Positions 57,465-64,000 of a DNA stretch of 64,000 nucleotides are shown here, piece after piece. The position numbers and the translations under genes are program-made. Below the pieces are notes generated by a model. The model was not told where the DNA came from. It did not search any database and saw only the letters and a list, made by a program, of their open reading frames with translations. Source of the DNA: Cryobacterium sp. PH31-L1 (GTDB lineage Bacteria > Actinomycetota > Actinomycetes > Actinomycetales > Microbacteriaceae); contig NZ_JASISM010000002.1 of NCBI RefSeq assembly GCF_030063145.1, positions 310,001-374,000 on the forward strand. Direction: 5' to 3'. Numbering within the stretch: position 1 is the first letter of the stretch; every line of letters starts with the position of its first letter.

Positions 57465-57962
57465 ATGCGCACACTGGTACTCAATGCGGGCTATGAGCCC
57501 CTCGCCGTCGTCTCGTTCAAACGAGCGCTCATTCTGGTGATGAATCAGAAGGCCACGATCGTACAGTCGGATCAGAACCACCCCGTTTTCGCGGCCTCGG
57601 GCTCGTGGGATCGTCCGAGCGTCATTTTGCTCACCCGCTACGTGCGCATCCCCATGTCGCGCCTGGTGCCGGTGAGCCGCCGCGGGGTGTTGCGCCGCGA
57701 CGAGCATCGTTGCTGCTATTGCGGCAAGTCGGCGGCCACAATCGACCACGTGCTGCCGCGGTCGCGCGGTGGCCGCGACACCTGGGACAACCTCGCGGCC
57801 TGCTGTCTGCGCTGCAACAACCTCAAGAGCGACCACACCCCGGCCGAGATGGGCTGGGAGCTGCGCTTCACCCCACGGATGCCGCAGGGCACGACCTGGA
57901 TCGTACGCGGCGTCGAGAGGCCCGAGCAGGAATGGGATGCCTACCTGGCGCCCGCCGCGTAG
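57465..57962 (+). CDS. HNH endonuclease-domain protein
   Basis: 165 aa from ATG 57465 (AAAGGGAG upstream). A short N-terminal domain (MRTLVLNAGYEPLAVVSF) is followed by the HNH nuclease with zinc Cys pairs (CCYCGK, CLRCNN) and HNH residues in ATIDHVLPRSRGGRDTWDN. This single-copy HNH protein is widespread in Actinobacteria; its biological role is not defined. Confidence 0.87.
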   Translation: MRTLVLNAGYEPLAVVSFKRALILVMNQKATIVQSDQNHPVFAASGSWDRPSVILLTRYVRIPMSRLVPVSRRGVLRRDEHRCCYCGKSAATIDHVLPRSRGGRDTWDNLAACCLRCNNLKSDHTPAEMGWELRFTPRMPQGTTWIVRGVERPEQEWDAYLAPAA

Positions 57963-57972
57963 GCTTTTGGTC

Positions 57973-58362
57973 ATGCGAATCAACATTACGAGCGTGTTCG
58001 TCGACGACCAGGTGAAGGCGCTGCGGTTCTACACCGAGGTGCTGGGCTTCGTTAAAAAGAACGACGTTCCGCTGGGTGAGGACCGCTGGCTGACGGTGGT
58101 ATCCCCGGAGAACCCTGAGGGTACCGAACTGTTGCTGGAACCGAGCCGCCACCCGGCAGCGAAGCCGTTCACGGATGCCCTGGTCGCCGACGGCATCCCG
58201 TTCACCCAGTTCGCTGTCGATGACGTTCCGGCGGAGTATGAGCGGCTGCGCGGCCTCGGGGTGCGCTTCACCCAGGACCCCACGGTCATGGGGCCGGTGA
58301 CCACGGCGGTTCTCGACGACACGTGTGGCAACCTCATTCAGATTGTGCACATGGCCAGTTAG
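57973..58362 (+). CDS. VOC-family (glyoxalase-like) protein
   Basis: 129 aa. Two beta-alpha-beta-beta-beta units with RINITSVFVDDQVKALRFYT at the start and DDTCGNLIQIVHMA at the end, where metal ligands normally sit. Similar to Glo_EDI-type glyoxalase/bleomycin-resistance proteins. Substrate unknown. The stop codon of the HNH gene contributes to a TAGGCT-N7-ATG possible leaderless start. Confidence 0.85.
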   Translation: MRINITSVFVDDQVKALRFYTEVLGFVKKNDVPLGEDRWLTVVSPENPEGTELLLEPSRHPAAKPFTDALVADGIPFTQFAVDDVPAEYERLRGLGVRFTQDPTVMGPVTTAVLDDTCGNLIQIVHMAS

Positions 58363-58446
58363 CTGGCCCAAGGCCACAGGCGTTCGGGTGAAGCGGACCC
58401 GCCATCGAGCGGGCGGACCGGCGCGACCGGCTAAACTTGCCGAACC

Positions 58447-58518
58447 GCCTCTGTAGCTCAGTGGAAGAGCAATTCCGTCCTAAGGAAATGGCCGGGGGTT
58501 CGAATCCCTCCAGGGGCA
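58447..58518 (+). tRNA. tRNA-Arg (CCT)
   Basis: 72-nt cloverleaf: acceptor GCCTCTG/CAGGGGC, D-arm GCTC/GAGC, anticodon loop GTCCTAA reading CCT, T-loop TTCGAAT. CCA is not encoded. The accessory-type gene content to its right makes it a candidate integration site. Confidence 0.9.
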
Positions 58519-58531
58519 CGACGCTATACGG

Positions 58532-58570
58532 CCCTGCATCCCTTGTAAACACTGGGCTGTAGGGTTTTTT
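58532..58570 (+). terminator. Terminator after tRNA-Arg
   Basis: CCCTGCA/TGTAGGG stem extended by CCC/GGG, followed by TTTTTT. Confidence 0.8.
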
Positions 58571-58667
58571 GGCTCCACAGGGTCGGGAGAACTAACCCAT
58601 GTCAGGTTTATAGCGAGGACCTGCACGAACGCACGGCGCACGCGGATCGCGAATGGGGACACCGCGC

Positions 58668-59381
58668 CTAAATCATGATGCGACTGCTGATCACGTTTGC
58701 GGCGCTTGTGTGCATCGGCTCTTGATGCGAGCGGGCGTGCTCGCGCAGCCGCTGGAAAGCTTCATCCATGTTGATACCGTTGCGTTGAGCGATGACTCCC
58801 TTGGCCTGCTCGATGAATACTCGGCTGTTGAGGGCACGCTGTAGCTGTTCGTTTGTCGTTGCGTTCTCTCGAGCCGTGCGTTCATGGAGGATGCTGATTG
58901 TAGCGACGTCGGCTAGGGCCTGGCCGATTGTCGCGTCTTCATCACTCAACACGCCTTTCTCCGTTCGAAACAGATTCAGCGCCCCGATGGTGTGCGGACG
59001 AAAGCGCATCGGAAGGGCATGAACGGACTGGAATCCCTGGGACAGTGCCTCGGCCTGAAAACTGGGGTAGAGATCCCCGCTGGTGGCGATATCGCTGAGC
59101 GTGACGACCTTCCCGGTCCGGAACGCATCTATGCAGGGACCTGCTCCGGCTTCACGTTGCAAAACTTCAACGATCCGGCTTTCTTCACTCGTGGAGGCGA
59201 CAACCTGCAGGTTGCCGTTGTGGTCCGTCAGGAGGATGCCAGCTGCGGTGGCGTCAAGTAACACCACGCATTGGTCGACCAGGGTGTGCAAGAGATCGAG
59301 CACGTCATATTCGCCGACCAGTGCGTCGGCTAGTTCTACGAATGCTCCGCTTACCAGCGCGGCCCGGGTCATGCTCGTCAT
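58668..59381 (-). CDS. GAF-ANTAR RNA-binding antiterminator-type regulator
   Basis: 237 aa. The N-terminal GAF sensor domain (LVDQCVVLLDATAAGILLTD, GALNLFRTEKGVL) is followed by the three-helix ANTAR domain (about 178-222: QRALNSRVFIEQAKGVIAQ, INMDEAFQRLREHARSH). ANTAR proteins bind paired RNA hairpins and prevent termination. No kinase or obvious target hairpin pair lies next to it, so the target is probably elsewhere. Confidence 0.9.
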   Translation of the reverse strand: MTSMTRAALVSGAFVELADALVGEYDVLDLLHTLVDQCVVLLDATAAGILLTDHNGNLQVVASTSEESRIVEVLQREAGAGPCIDAFRTGKVVTLSDIATSGDLYPSFQAEALSQGFQSVHALPMRFRPHTIGALNLFRTEKGVLSDEDATIGQALADVATISILHERTARENATTNEQLQRALNSRVFIEQAKGVIAQRNGINMDEAFQRLREHARSHQEPMHTSAANVISSRIMI

Positions 59382-59870
59382 GCTGTTGAGTGTGGCCCTG
59401 AACTCTTAGCGGATGCCGCGTCAGAGCCGAATGTCAGTCCTTTGGCAGGTTGAACGATCCTCCTCCAACGTACGAGCGAGCAGGGCCACACGTCTAGCGA
59501 ACACGGGGCTGTGACAGGTTGCGGATCCGGTGAAGATTGCGACCTGAATCAGGCGGCCAGAGCCGGAAACTCGAATCCAAGAAGTAGTGGCGCGATTGGA
59601 AAACCGGTGTCTGGCCTTGCCCCGGTTCGTGGACACGGGTTAAGCGATTCGATGCGCGATCAACTATTACAAAGGTAAAGACGGTGAGGAAGGACGACGC
59701 GGCGACCCTCGCCGCACACTAGGACGAGATCCGACGTTCCGTCAACAATGCGAAAGCAACAATGCTAAAATCCAGCGGCTGGCATCTTCTAACCCACTTC
59801 GCACGGTCAGTAAAACCCAGGGTTTGGTGAAGTTGTCCGGTGGAGGATGCGCGTCCGTCCTTATCGCCCG
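59382..59870. other. 489-bp region without a recognised gene
   Basis: Between the GAF-ANTAR gene and the frameshifted gene. Base composition looks less GC-rich in places (e.g. 59640-59690, 59740-59810) and all frames are broken by stops or have atypical codon use. It may be decayed coding sequence. No repeat or RNA gene recognised. Confidence 0.5.
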
Positions 59871-60490
59871 TCAAACAGCGTCCGCGAGACGAACGTGTTC
59901 GTCGGCGAGGGTGATGACCCAACCAGTGAAGCTCTCGTCGCCCTCATCGAATACCGGGTATCCCGTTCGATTCGCGTGACCGTGCTCATCCGGCGCGGAT
60001 GCCGCCCCCCCCACACAATCCGGCGCTCCGGCCGACGAGTGGCGGCGGTCGTCTCCAACCGTTCCAGAGTCGCTGTTTCCACGGCCGGCGCCCAGCCCAG
60101 CGATTTTCGGGTCAAGCTGACATAAGCCGCGTCGATGGAGACGATGACCCCCGAGATCGTCGCAGTTTTGCGCCCACCGCTCGCGACCTGGGCGAAGCGA
60201 TCGAAGACCAATTCGATTTCGTCCAACTCGGTGCCGTAGAAATTCGGGGTGATCGTGACCGCGAGTCGCTCCAGCCGATCCCCTACAACGAGCACTTCGC
60301 CGTATTCTGCCTGCTCGGAGGCGGTGCACAACACGTCAAGCATTCCCCCATCATGCATCGCGATGGGATTAATGCTGAACAGACCACCGATGGACGCCAA
60401 AATTCCGATCACACCGCTCGACTCTGCGGCATGGCGAGGTAATTCAACAGGCGCGGTCAAAATCTGCGCATGCGTGCGGCTTACGTGCAT
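59861..60490 (-). CDS. Hypothetical protein with probable frameshift at a G8 run
   Basis: 209 aa as it stands. ATG 60490 has TAGGCT-N6 upstream (leaderless), supporting this start. The N-terminal about 155 residues (GEVLVVGDRLERLAVTITPN, ISGVIVSIDAAYVSL) look like a real protein of unrecognised family. After the homopolymer at 60005-60012 (eight Gs on the coding strand) the frame turns Arg-rich. Adding one G restores a natural-looking end (GYPVFDEGDESFTGWVITLA) finishing at 59871. So the gene is either genuinely frameshifted, phase-variable or a sequencing error. Confidence 0.55.
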   Translation of the reverse strand: MHVSRTHAQILTAPVELPRHAAESSGVIGILASIGGLFSINPIAMHDGGMLDVLCTASEQAEYGEVLVVGDRLERLAVTITPNFYGTELDEIELVFDRFAQVASGGRKTATISGVIVSIDAAYVSLTRKSLGWAPAVETATLERLETTAATRRPERRIVWGGRHPRRMSTVTRIERDTRYSMRATRASLVGSSPSPTNTFVSRTLFDGR

Positions 60491-60496
60491 CCGCGC

Positions 60497-60502
60497 AGCC
60501 TA
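60497..60502 (-). promoter_or_regulatory. -10 box TAGGCT of the frameshifted gene (leaderless)
   Basis: TAGGCT on the minus strand, six bases, ATG 60490. Confidence 0.35.
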
Positions 60503-60614
60503 CCTAAAACCCGATCCCGATCCCGATCGGTGGATTGACGGCAAGGCTGCCGCGCACGTCCCTTAGAGGGTTCCCCTTGAGGCACGACCGGCTCCGCCAT
60601 GGACCGATGGCCAC

Positions 60615-61007
60615 ATGGCATTTGGGGTTCACCACATTGAGATTTGGGTGGCTGACCTCGACAGCGCGCGAAGGCACTGGAGCTGGCTCCTCGTGAGGCT
60701 CGGATGGTCGGTCGATCAGGAGTGGAACGGCGGGATGTCCTGGACGTGTGGTGACGCCTACCTTGTGATCACACGACCGCCGGCCCTCTCTGGCGACGCG
60801 CATGACCGGAGACTCCCCGGAATCAACCACGTCGCGCGTCATGGAGGATCCGCGGCCGACGTCGACCGCATTGTTGGCGAAGCGATAGGCCACGGTTGGA
60901 GTTCTCTCGACGCGGATCGCTATCCCCACGCTGGAGGCCCCGACCACTACGCCGCATACCTCGAAAACGAAGCCGGCTTCAAGGTCGAGGTAGTGGGCGC
61001 ATCCTGA
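60615..61007 (+). CDS. VOC-family protein (glyoxalase-like)
   Basis: 130 aa. Starts FGVHHIEIWVADLDSARRHW and ends HYAAYLENEAGFKVEVVG, the normal VOC pattern with candidate metal ligands His (HHIE) and Glu near the end. Substrate unknown. A monocistronic gene in the accessory stretch. Confidence 0.85.
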   Translation: MAFGVHHIEIWVADLDSARRHWSWLLVRLGWSVDQEWNGGMSWTCGDAYLVITRPPALSGDAHDRRLPGINHVARHGGSAADVDRIVGEAIGHGWSSLDADRYPHAGGPDHYAAYLENEAGFKVEVVGAS

Positions 61008-61091
61008 CCCAGAAGGGTTCGGGTTACGGTCAGCATTCGTGAACGGGGTGCGAGACAGTCACGTAGTGGCTCGGGAACTAGGGTGGAAGGC

Positions 61092-61583
61092 ATGTTGCGT
61101 GCGTTGCCGGTCCTCATCTCTACGGCACTGCCCACGGCCGCTGAAGCCGAGGGTGTGTCCCTTCGATACTACGAGGACATTGTGGGTCGCTTCCACGGGC
61201 GTCCCGCGTCTCGGCAGGAGGTCTTGGACGCTCAGGCAGGGTACCCCAGTGATGACCTCATCGCTCCAACCGGGCTCCTTCTGCTCGCCCGCCAGGGGCG
61301 CACCGTGCTCGGCTGCGCAGGAATGAGGGTTCACCCCGGAGCGATCGGTGAGGTGACCCGAGTCTTCGTCGAGCCGACTGCCCGTGGTAACGGCGTGGGG
61401 CGGCGTCTCATGGAAACTCTGGAACGCGAATCCCGCGGCTTGGGGGTTATCGCGTTGCGGTTAGACACGCGAACCGACCTCGTTGAGGCTCGAAGTCTCT
61501 ATGTGTCGCTTGGCTTCATTGAGGGCGAAGCGCACAACGCGGACCCGTATGCAAACCACTGGTTCCGAAAAGAACTGCGATGA
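61092..61583 (+). CDS. GNAT-family N-acetyltransferase
   Basis: 163 aa from ATG 61092; GTG 61083 in frame is an alternative with GGAAGG between them. Acetyl-CoA motif in VFVEPTARGNGVGRRLMETL, and LYVSLGFIEGEAHNADPYANHW at the end. Acceptor unknown. It ends 4 bp before the next VOC gene, so co-transcribed. Confidence 0.85.
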   Translation: MLRALPVLISTALPTAAEAEGVSLRYYEDIVGRFHGRPASRQEVLDAQAGYPSDDLIAPTGLLLLARQGRTVLGCAGMRVHPGAIGEVTRVFVEPTARGNGVGRRLMETLERESRGLGVIALRLDTRTDLVEARSLYVSLGFIEGEAHNADPYANHWFRKELR

Positions 61584-61587
61584 ACCC

Positions 61588-62025
61588 ATGACAAGCGCGG
61601 AAACCACGCCGGGTCCAGACCTCGTCCCGGAGCTCCTGGTCACCTCACTGGACAAAAGTTTAGATTTCTGGTGCGGTCTCTGTGGATTTGAGGTCTTCTA
61701 CGATCGCCCAGACGACGGGTTTGCCTATATCACCAGAGGCAGGGCGCACATCATGCTCGAGCAACGGGGCGCAGGACGAAACTGGATACCGGCGGCGCTG
61801 GAGCAACCATTCGGTCGCGGCATCAATTTCCAGATCACTGTCGCGTCGATCCAACCGCTAGAACATGCTCTCCGTGCTGCTCGCTGGCCGCTCTTCATGG
61901 AACCGGAGACAAAATGGTACCGAACAGGCGGGTCCGAGGCCGGTGTGGCTCAGTTTCTTGTGCAGGACCCGGACGGATATCTGATCCGATTCCAAGCGTC
62001 GATCGGCCGGAGGTCTACCGCATAA
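61588..62025 (+). CDS. Bleomycin-resistance-like VOC protein
   Basis: 145 aa from ATG 61588. VOC fold typical of drug-sequestering proteins: VPELLVTSLDKSLDFWCGLC, AHIMLEQRGAGRNW, FLVQDPDGYLIRFQASIG. Together with the coupled GNAT gene this is a plausible small-molecule resistance pair, but no specific drug can be assigned. Confidence 0.85.
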   Translation: MTSAETTPGPDLVPELLVTSLDKSLDFWCGLCGFEVFYDRPDDGFAYITRGRAHIMLEQRGAGRNWIPAALEQPFGRGINFQITVASIQPLEHALRAARWPLFMEPETKWYRTGGSEAGVAQFLVQDPDGYLIRFQASIGRRSTA

Positions 62026-62166
62026 GCCGTTTGGTCTACGTGGCGTCCATCCCAGGCCTTGGGGGCGCCAACCGGCAGTGGCGAAGTGTATGGCCATCTT
62101 GCCGACGGTGACTAGTAGGAAAGTGGCAGTTGGAGTCATGCGGCCTTCCTGCCTCTTTCGGAAGGC

Positions 62167-62637
62167 TCAGATGAGGTTCTTGAGCATCTTCACCGAAGTT
62201 GTTTCGTACCCCAGCGAGTCGTAGAGCCCCCTGGCGCCGGTGTTGAATCCGAAGACGCTCAGGCCGAGAGAATGCGCACCATGTGAGCGTGCGTATTCCT
62301 CGCCGATGAGCATTGCCGCTCTCCCGAAACCATGACCACGCTGGTCAGGGTTGATGACAACGTCCCAGACCCACCACGCCCCTGGATCGGCGCTGACATC
62401 CTGTCCGATCCACAGGTATCCCACGGTCGCACCGGCCTCGTTCATGACATGAAAGACCTCATTGCCAGGGCTCGGAGCACCATCCGGGAACGAACGATTC
62501 ATGCTCTCCGCCGCTACGCGTTGAGCTTCTTCGTGCGATCGACCCTGGGTAACCAAATCACCGACGAATTCGGTGCAGCTGCGGTCCAACCACGACGGGA
62601 ACTCGCTCGTGAGAATTCGCTGAAGAGTCACGGTCAT
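62167..62637 (-). CDS. GNAT-family N-acetyltransferase
   Basis: 156 aa. Acetyl-CoA loop VINPDQRGHGFGRAAMLIGE, and FNTGARGLYDSLGYETTSVKM at the end. Ribosome site GAGAG before the ATG. Substrate unknown. The 141-bp gap before 62167 shows no gene. Confidence 0.85.
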   Translation of the reverse strand: MTVTLQRILTSEFPSWLDRSCTEFVGDLVTQGRSHEEAQRVAAESMNRSFPDGAPSPGNEVFHVMNEAGATVGYLWIGQDVSADPGAWWVWDVVINPDQRGHGFGRAAMLIGEEYARSHGAHSLGLSVFGFNTGARGLYDSLGYETTSVKMLKNLI

Positions 62638-62674
62638 CTCTCAATTCTTCCAGACAAGAATCGACACTAGCGCC

Positions 62675-62704
62675 AGCCCAAGATTGCTCGAATAGGGTTG
62701 GGCT
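62675..62704. terminator. Hairpin upstream of the SRPBCC gene region
   Basis: AGCCCAA/TTGGGCT stem with a 16-nt loop in the 62638-62896 gap. No T-tract on either strand. Nothing else is recognised in this gap. Confidence 0.3.
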
Positions 62705-62896
62705 ATCAGGCGGTCAAAGCGACCCTGGCGTCAGATCGCATGTAACCCATTTCGTCGAAGCGGCGGTCGAATCACACAGGCGCCGGGCACGAGTGTTGTC
62801 CTCCGCCGTTCCACACCGCCGAGTTGCGGAGCCCGTCGACCAACCGGCCCTGTAGGCGATCTTGCGCCGCCAGGGTGTCTCGGTTATACAAGGACC

Positions 62897-63337
62897 ATGG
62901 AGAGTCTTCGATTCAGCGTCGATGTGGGCGCTCCGGCGCAGCACGTCTGGAACGTCATGCTCGACCTCGACACCTATCGCGAATGGACGGGCGCCTTCCA
63001 CGAGGGATCGACCTACGAGGGCAGCTGGAACGAGGGTGACGAGATCCGGTTCCTCGGCCCGAACGCCGACGGCACGGCGAGCGGTCTCTTCGGTACCATC
63101 GTCGAGAATCGGCCCCACGAGTTCGTGTCTATCCGCTATCTCGGCGATATCGAGAACGACGTCGAGAACCGCGCGGGGCCCGCCGTCGGGCTGCACGAGA
63201 GCTACTCGTTCAGCGAGACCGACGGGGTGACGACTCTCGTCGTTGAGCTCGAGGTGCCCGACGAGTGGGCCGACGACATGCGCGGCATGTGGGCGGAGGC
63301 CATCGTCACGATCAAACGGTTGGCAGAGCAGGCCTAG
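62897..63337 (+). CDS. SRPBCC-family (START-like) protein
   Basis: 146 aa. Begins ESLRFSVDVGAPAQHVWNVM with the conserved Trp-Asn-Val core and ends in the long C-terminal helix ADDMRGMWAEAIVTIKRLA, typical of the polyketide-cyclase/AHSA1-like ligand-binding fold. Ligand unknown. TATACA six bases before the ATG, with AAGGA close by. Confidence 0.82.
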   Translation: MESLRFSVDVGAPAQHVWNVMLDLDTYREWTGAFHEGSTYEGSWNEGDEIRFLGPNADGTASGLFGTIVENRPHEFVSIRYLGDIENDVENRAGPAVGLHESYSFSETDGVTTLVVELEVPDEWADDMRGMWAEAIVTIKRLAEQA

Positions 63338-63457
63338 GTGTGCGAAATCCTGACCCGGTCTGGATTAGCGACAGCCCCGAGAGCGTGGCGAAGGTAGCTT
63401 TCCAGTGGGCGGCACGACCGACCTACAGTTCTCAGCACCACCGGCAGAGGAGTAGAG

Positions 63458-63748
63458 ATGTCATTCCAGGCGTACCTCGACAACATCGAAGACAAGACGG
63501 GACTGACCCCGCGCCAGTTCATCGCGCTGGCCGAGGCGAAGGGTTTCGACGATCCGTCGACGAAAGCTGGGGTGATCGTCGATTGGTTAAGAACGGACTT
63601 CGACTTGGGCCGCGGTTATGCCATGGCTCTGGTGCACGTCATCAAGAACGGCGAAAAGATCGACACCAAGCATGTGGGCACCGGTGCCGCGCACAGCGAC
63701 CCATCCGACACGCTGTGGCTCGACGGGAAACAGAACCGCCCCGCGTGA
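63458..63748 (+). CDS. DUF4287 protein
   Basis: 96 aa. Matches the DUF4287 small domain (SFQAYLDNIEDKTGLTPRQF, VDWLRTDFDLGRGYAMALVH). GAGGAG ribosome site. Function unknown; often found near SRPBCC or VOC genes in actinobacterial genomes. Confidence 0.85.
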   Translation: MSFQAYLDNIEDKTGLTPRQFIALAEAKGFDDPSTKAGVIVDWLRTDFDLGRGYAMALVHVIKNGEKIDTKHVGTGAAHSDPSDTLWLDGKQNRPA

Positions 63749-63861
63749 GCCATTCGCATCTGGTCGGCGCGTCCAGGATGGGCGCTCGCGGATGGGTGCC
63801 GATGATCGTGTCTTTCATCAAGTTCTCCTGTTTCGAAGGGGATGCTCGGTGTAGTTAACGT

Positions 63862-64000
63862 TCACGAGAGCCGGGCGGTCAGGTGCACGGTGACGTCGTC
63901 GCCCACGCTCTTCGTGTCGCTAGCTATGCAGAAGGTCCTCGACCGCGTGCCGGCGACCCGCCTGACTGAAGCGGATGCTCGGACCGCCGCCCGCATCGCG
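63862..64000 (-). CDS. Possible C-terminal part of a gene entering from the right
   Basis: An open frame without stops runs leftward from the window edge for 45 codons to a TGA at 63862-63864, ending DDVTVHLTARLS. It uses GC-rich third positions and contains the GCATCC motif. Too short to name a family; coding status is uncertain. Confidence 0.3.
   Translation of the reverse strand, partial: AMRAAVRASASVRRVAGTRSRTFCIASDTKSVGDDVTVHLTARLS

Noticed and set aside
61858-62139. Minus-strand 93-codon frame after the VOC gene
   Set aside because: Overlaps the real VOC gene in antisense and its C-terminus is Arg/Pro shadow sequence; no ribosome site.
62714-63196. Minus-strand 160-codon frame over the SRPBCC gene
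   Set aside because: Antisense shadow; the plus-strand SRPBCC protein has clear family motifs.

Overview
The window is a high-GC (roughly 64-65% by eye) actinobacterial chromosome segment. Gene content and order point to the family Microbacteriaceae (Cryobacterium/Leifsonia-like). Markers are a mycothiol synthase (mshD) overlapping an orphan GlnR-type regulator, SenX3-RegX3, CarD next to an LpqE-like lipoprotein, a fused ispDF, an actinobacterial XPB helicase pair, DUF3027/DUF2530 beside serC, and many GTG/TTG or leaderless starts. The genus call is inference. There is no rRNA, CRISPR array, transposase or integrase in the window. Two tRNAs are present: Thr-TGT and Arg-CCT.

Layout. 0-13.5 kb is dominated by phosphate homeostasis: the first codons of pstC, pstS behind a textbook PHO box, a MutT1-type Nudix/phosphatase with ppk, glnR-mshD, then gpmA, phoU and senX3-regX3. 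13.5-18.7 kb is the conserved lpqE | carD - ispDF - cysS - rlmB block. 19-28.9 kb holds an AbiEi/DUF559-like protein, a DUF4032 kinase-like protein with a UgpC-type ATPase, a DsbA-like thioredoxin, tRNA-Thr, an ABC-F protein, a DMT exporter, a glutamine amidotransferase, and msrB with a nitroreductase. 29-33.5 kb is DUF3263, LytR_C, cold-shock protein, DUF3048 lipoprotein and a solo groEL with two CIRCE operators. 33.5-38.4 kb (lipoprotein, NarL-type two-component system, FtsX-type ABC exporter) is bracketed by the groEL 3' end and a second degenerate copy of that 3' end plus its terminator. 38.4-43.7 kb is a choline-to-glycine-betaine operon (betT-betB-betA). 44-48.7 kb has a lone WXG100 protein, a TcrXY/MprAB-like two-component system and a FolP2-like/RibD-like pair. 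48.8-57 kb is XPB helicase, helicase-associated protein, CspB-like protein, DUF3027, DUF2530, serC, a DtxR-family regulator and a secreted NlpC/P60 hydrolase. From tRNA-Arg (58.4 kb) to the end is a looser accessory stretch with GAF-ANTAR, VOC, GNAT, SRPBCC and DUF4287 genes and one frameshifted gene.

The most unusual structure is non-coding. A family of about 66-bp GGGCCC-rich palindromic elements (eight full copies, one truncated) sits 14-25 bp after stop codons, often in pairs, in sense orientation to the gene that has just ended, and with compensatory changes in the hairpin stem. Also notable are extreme over-use of a GCGGATGC octamer (including low-complexity protein inserts built from it), about a dozen TANNNT-N6-start arrangements indicating leaderless mRNAs, and a small terminator-bounded transcription unit at 57.2-57.4 kb.
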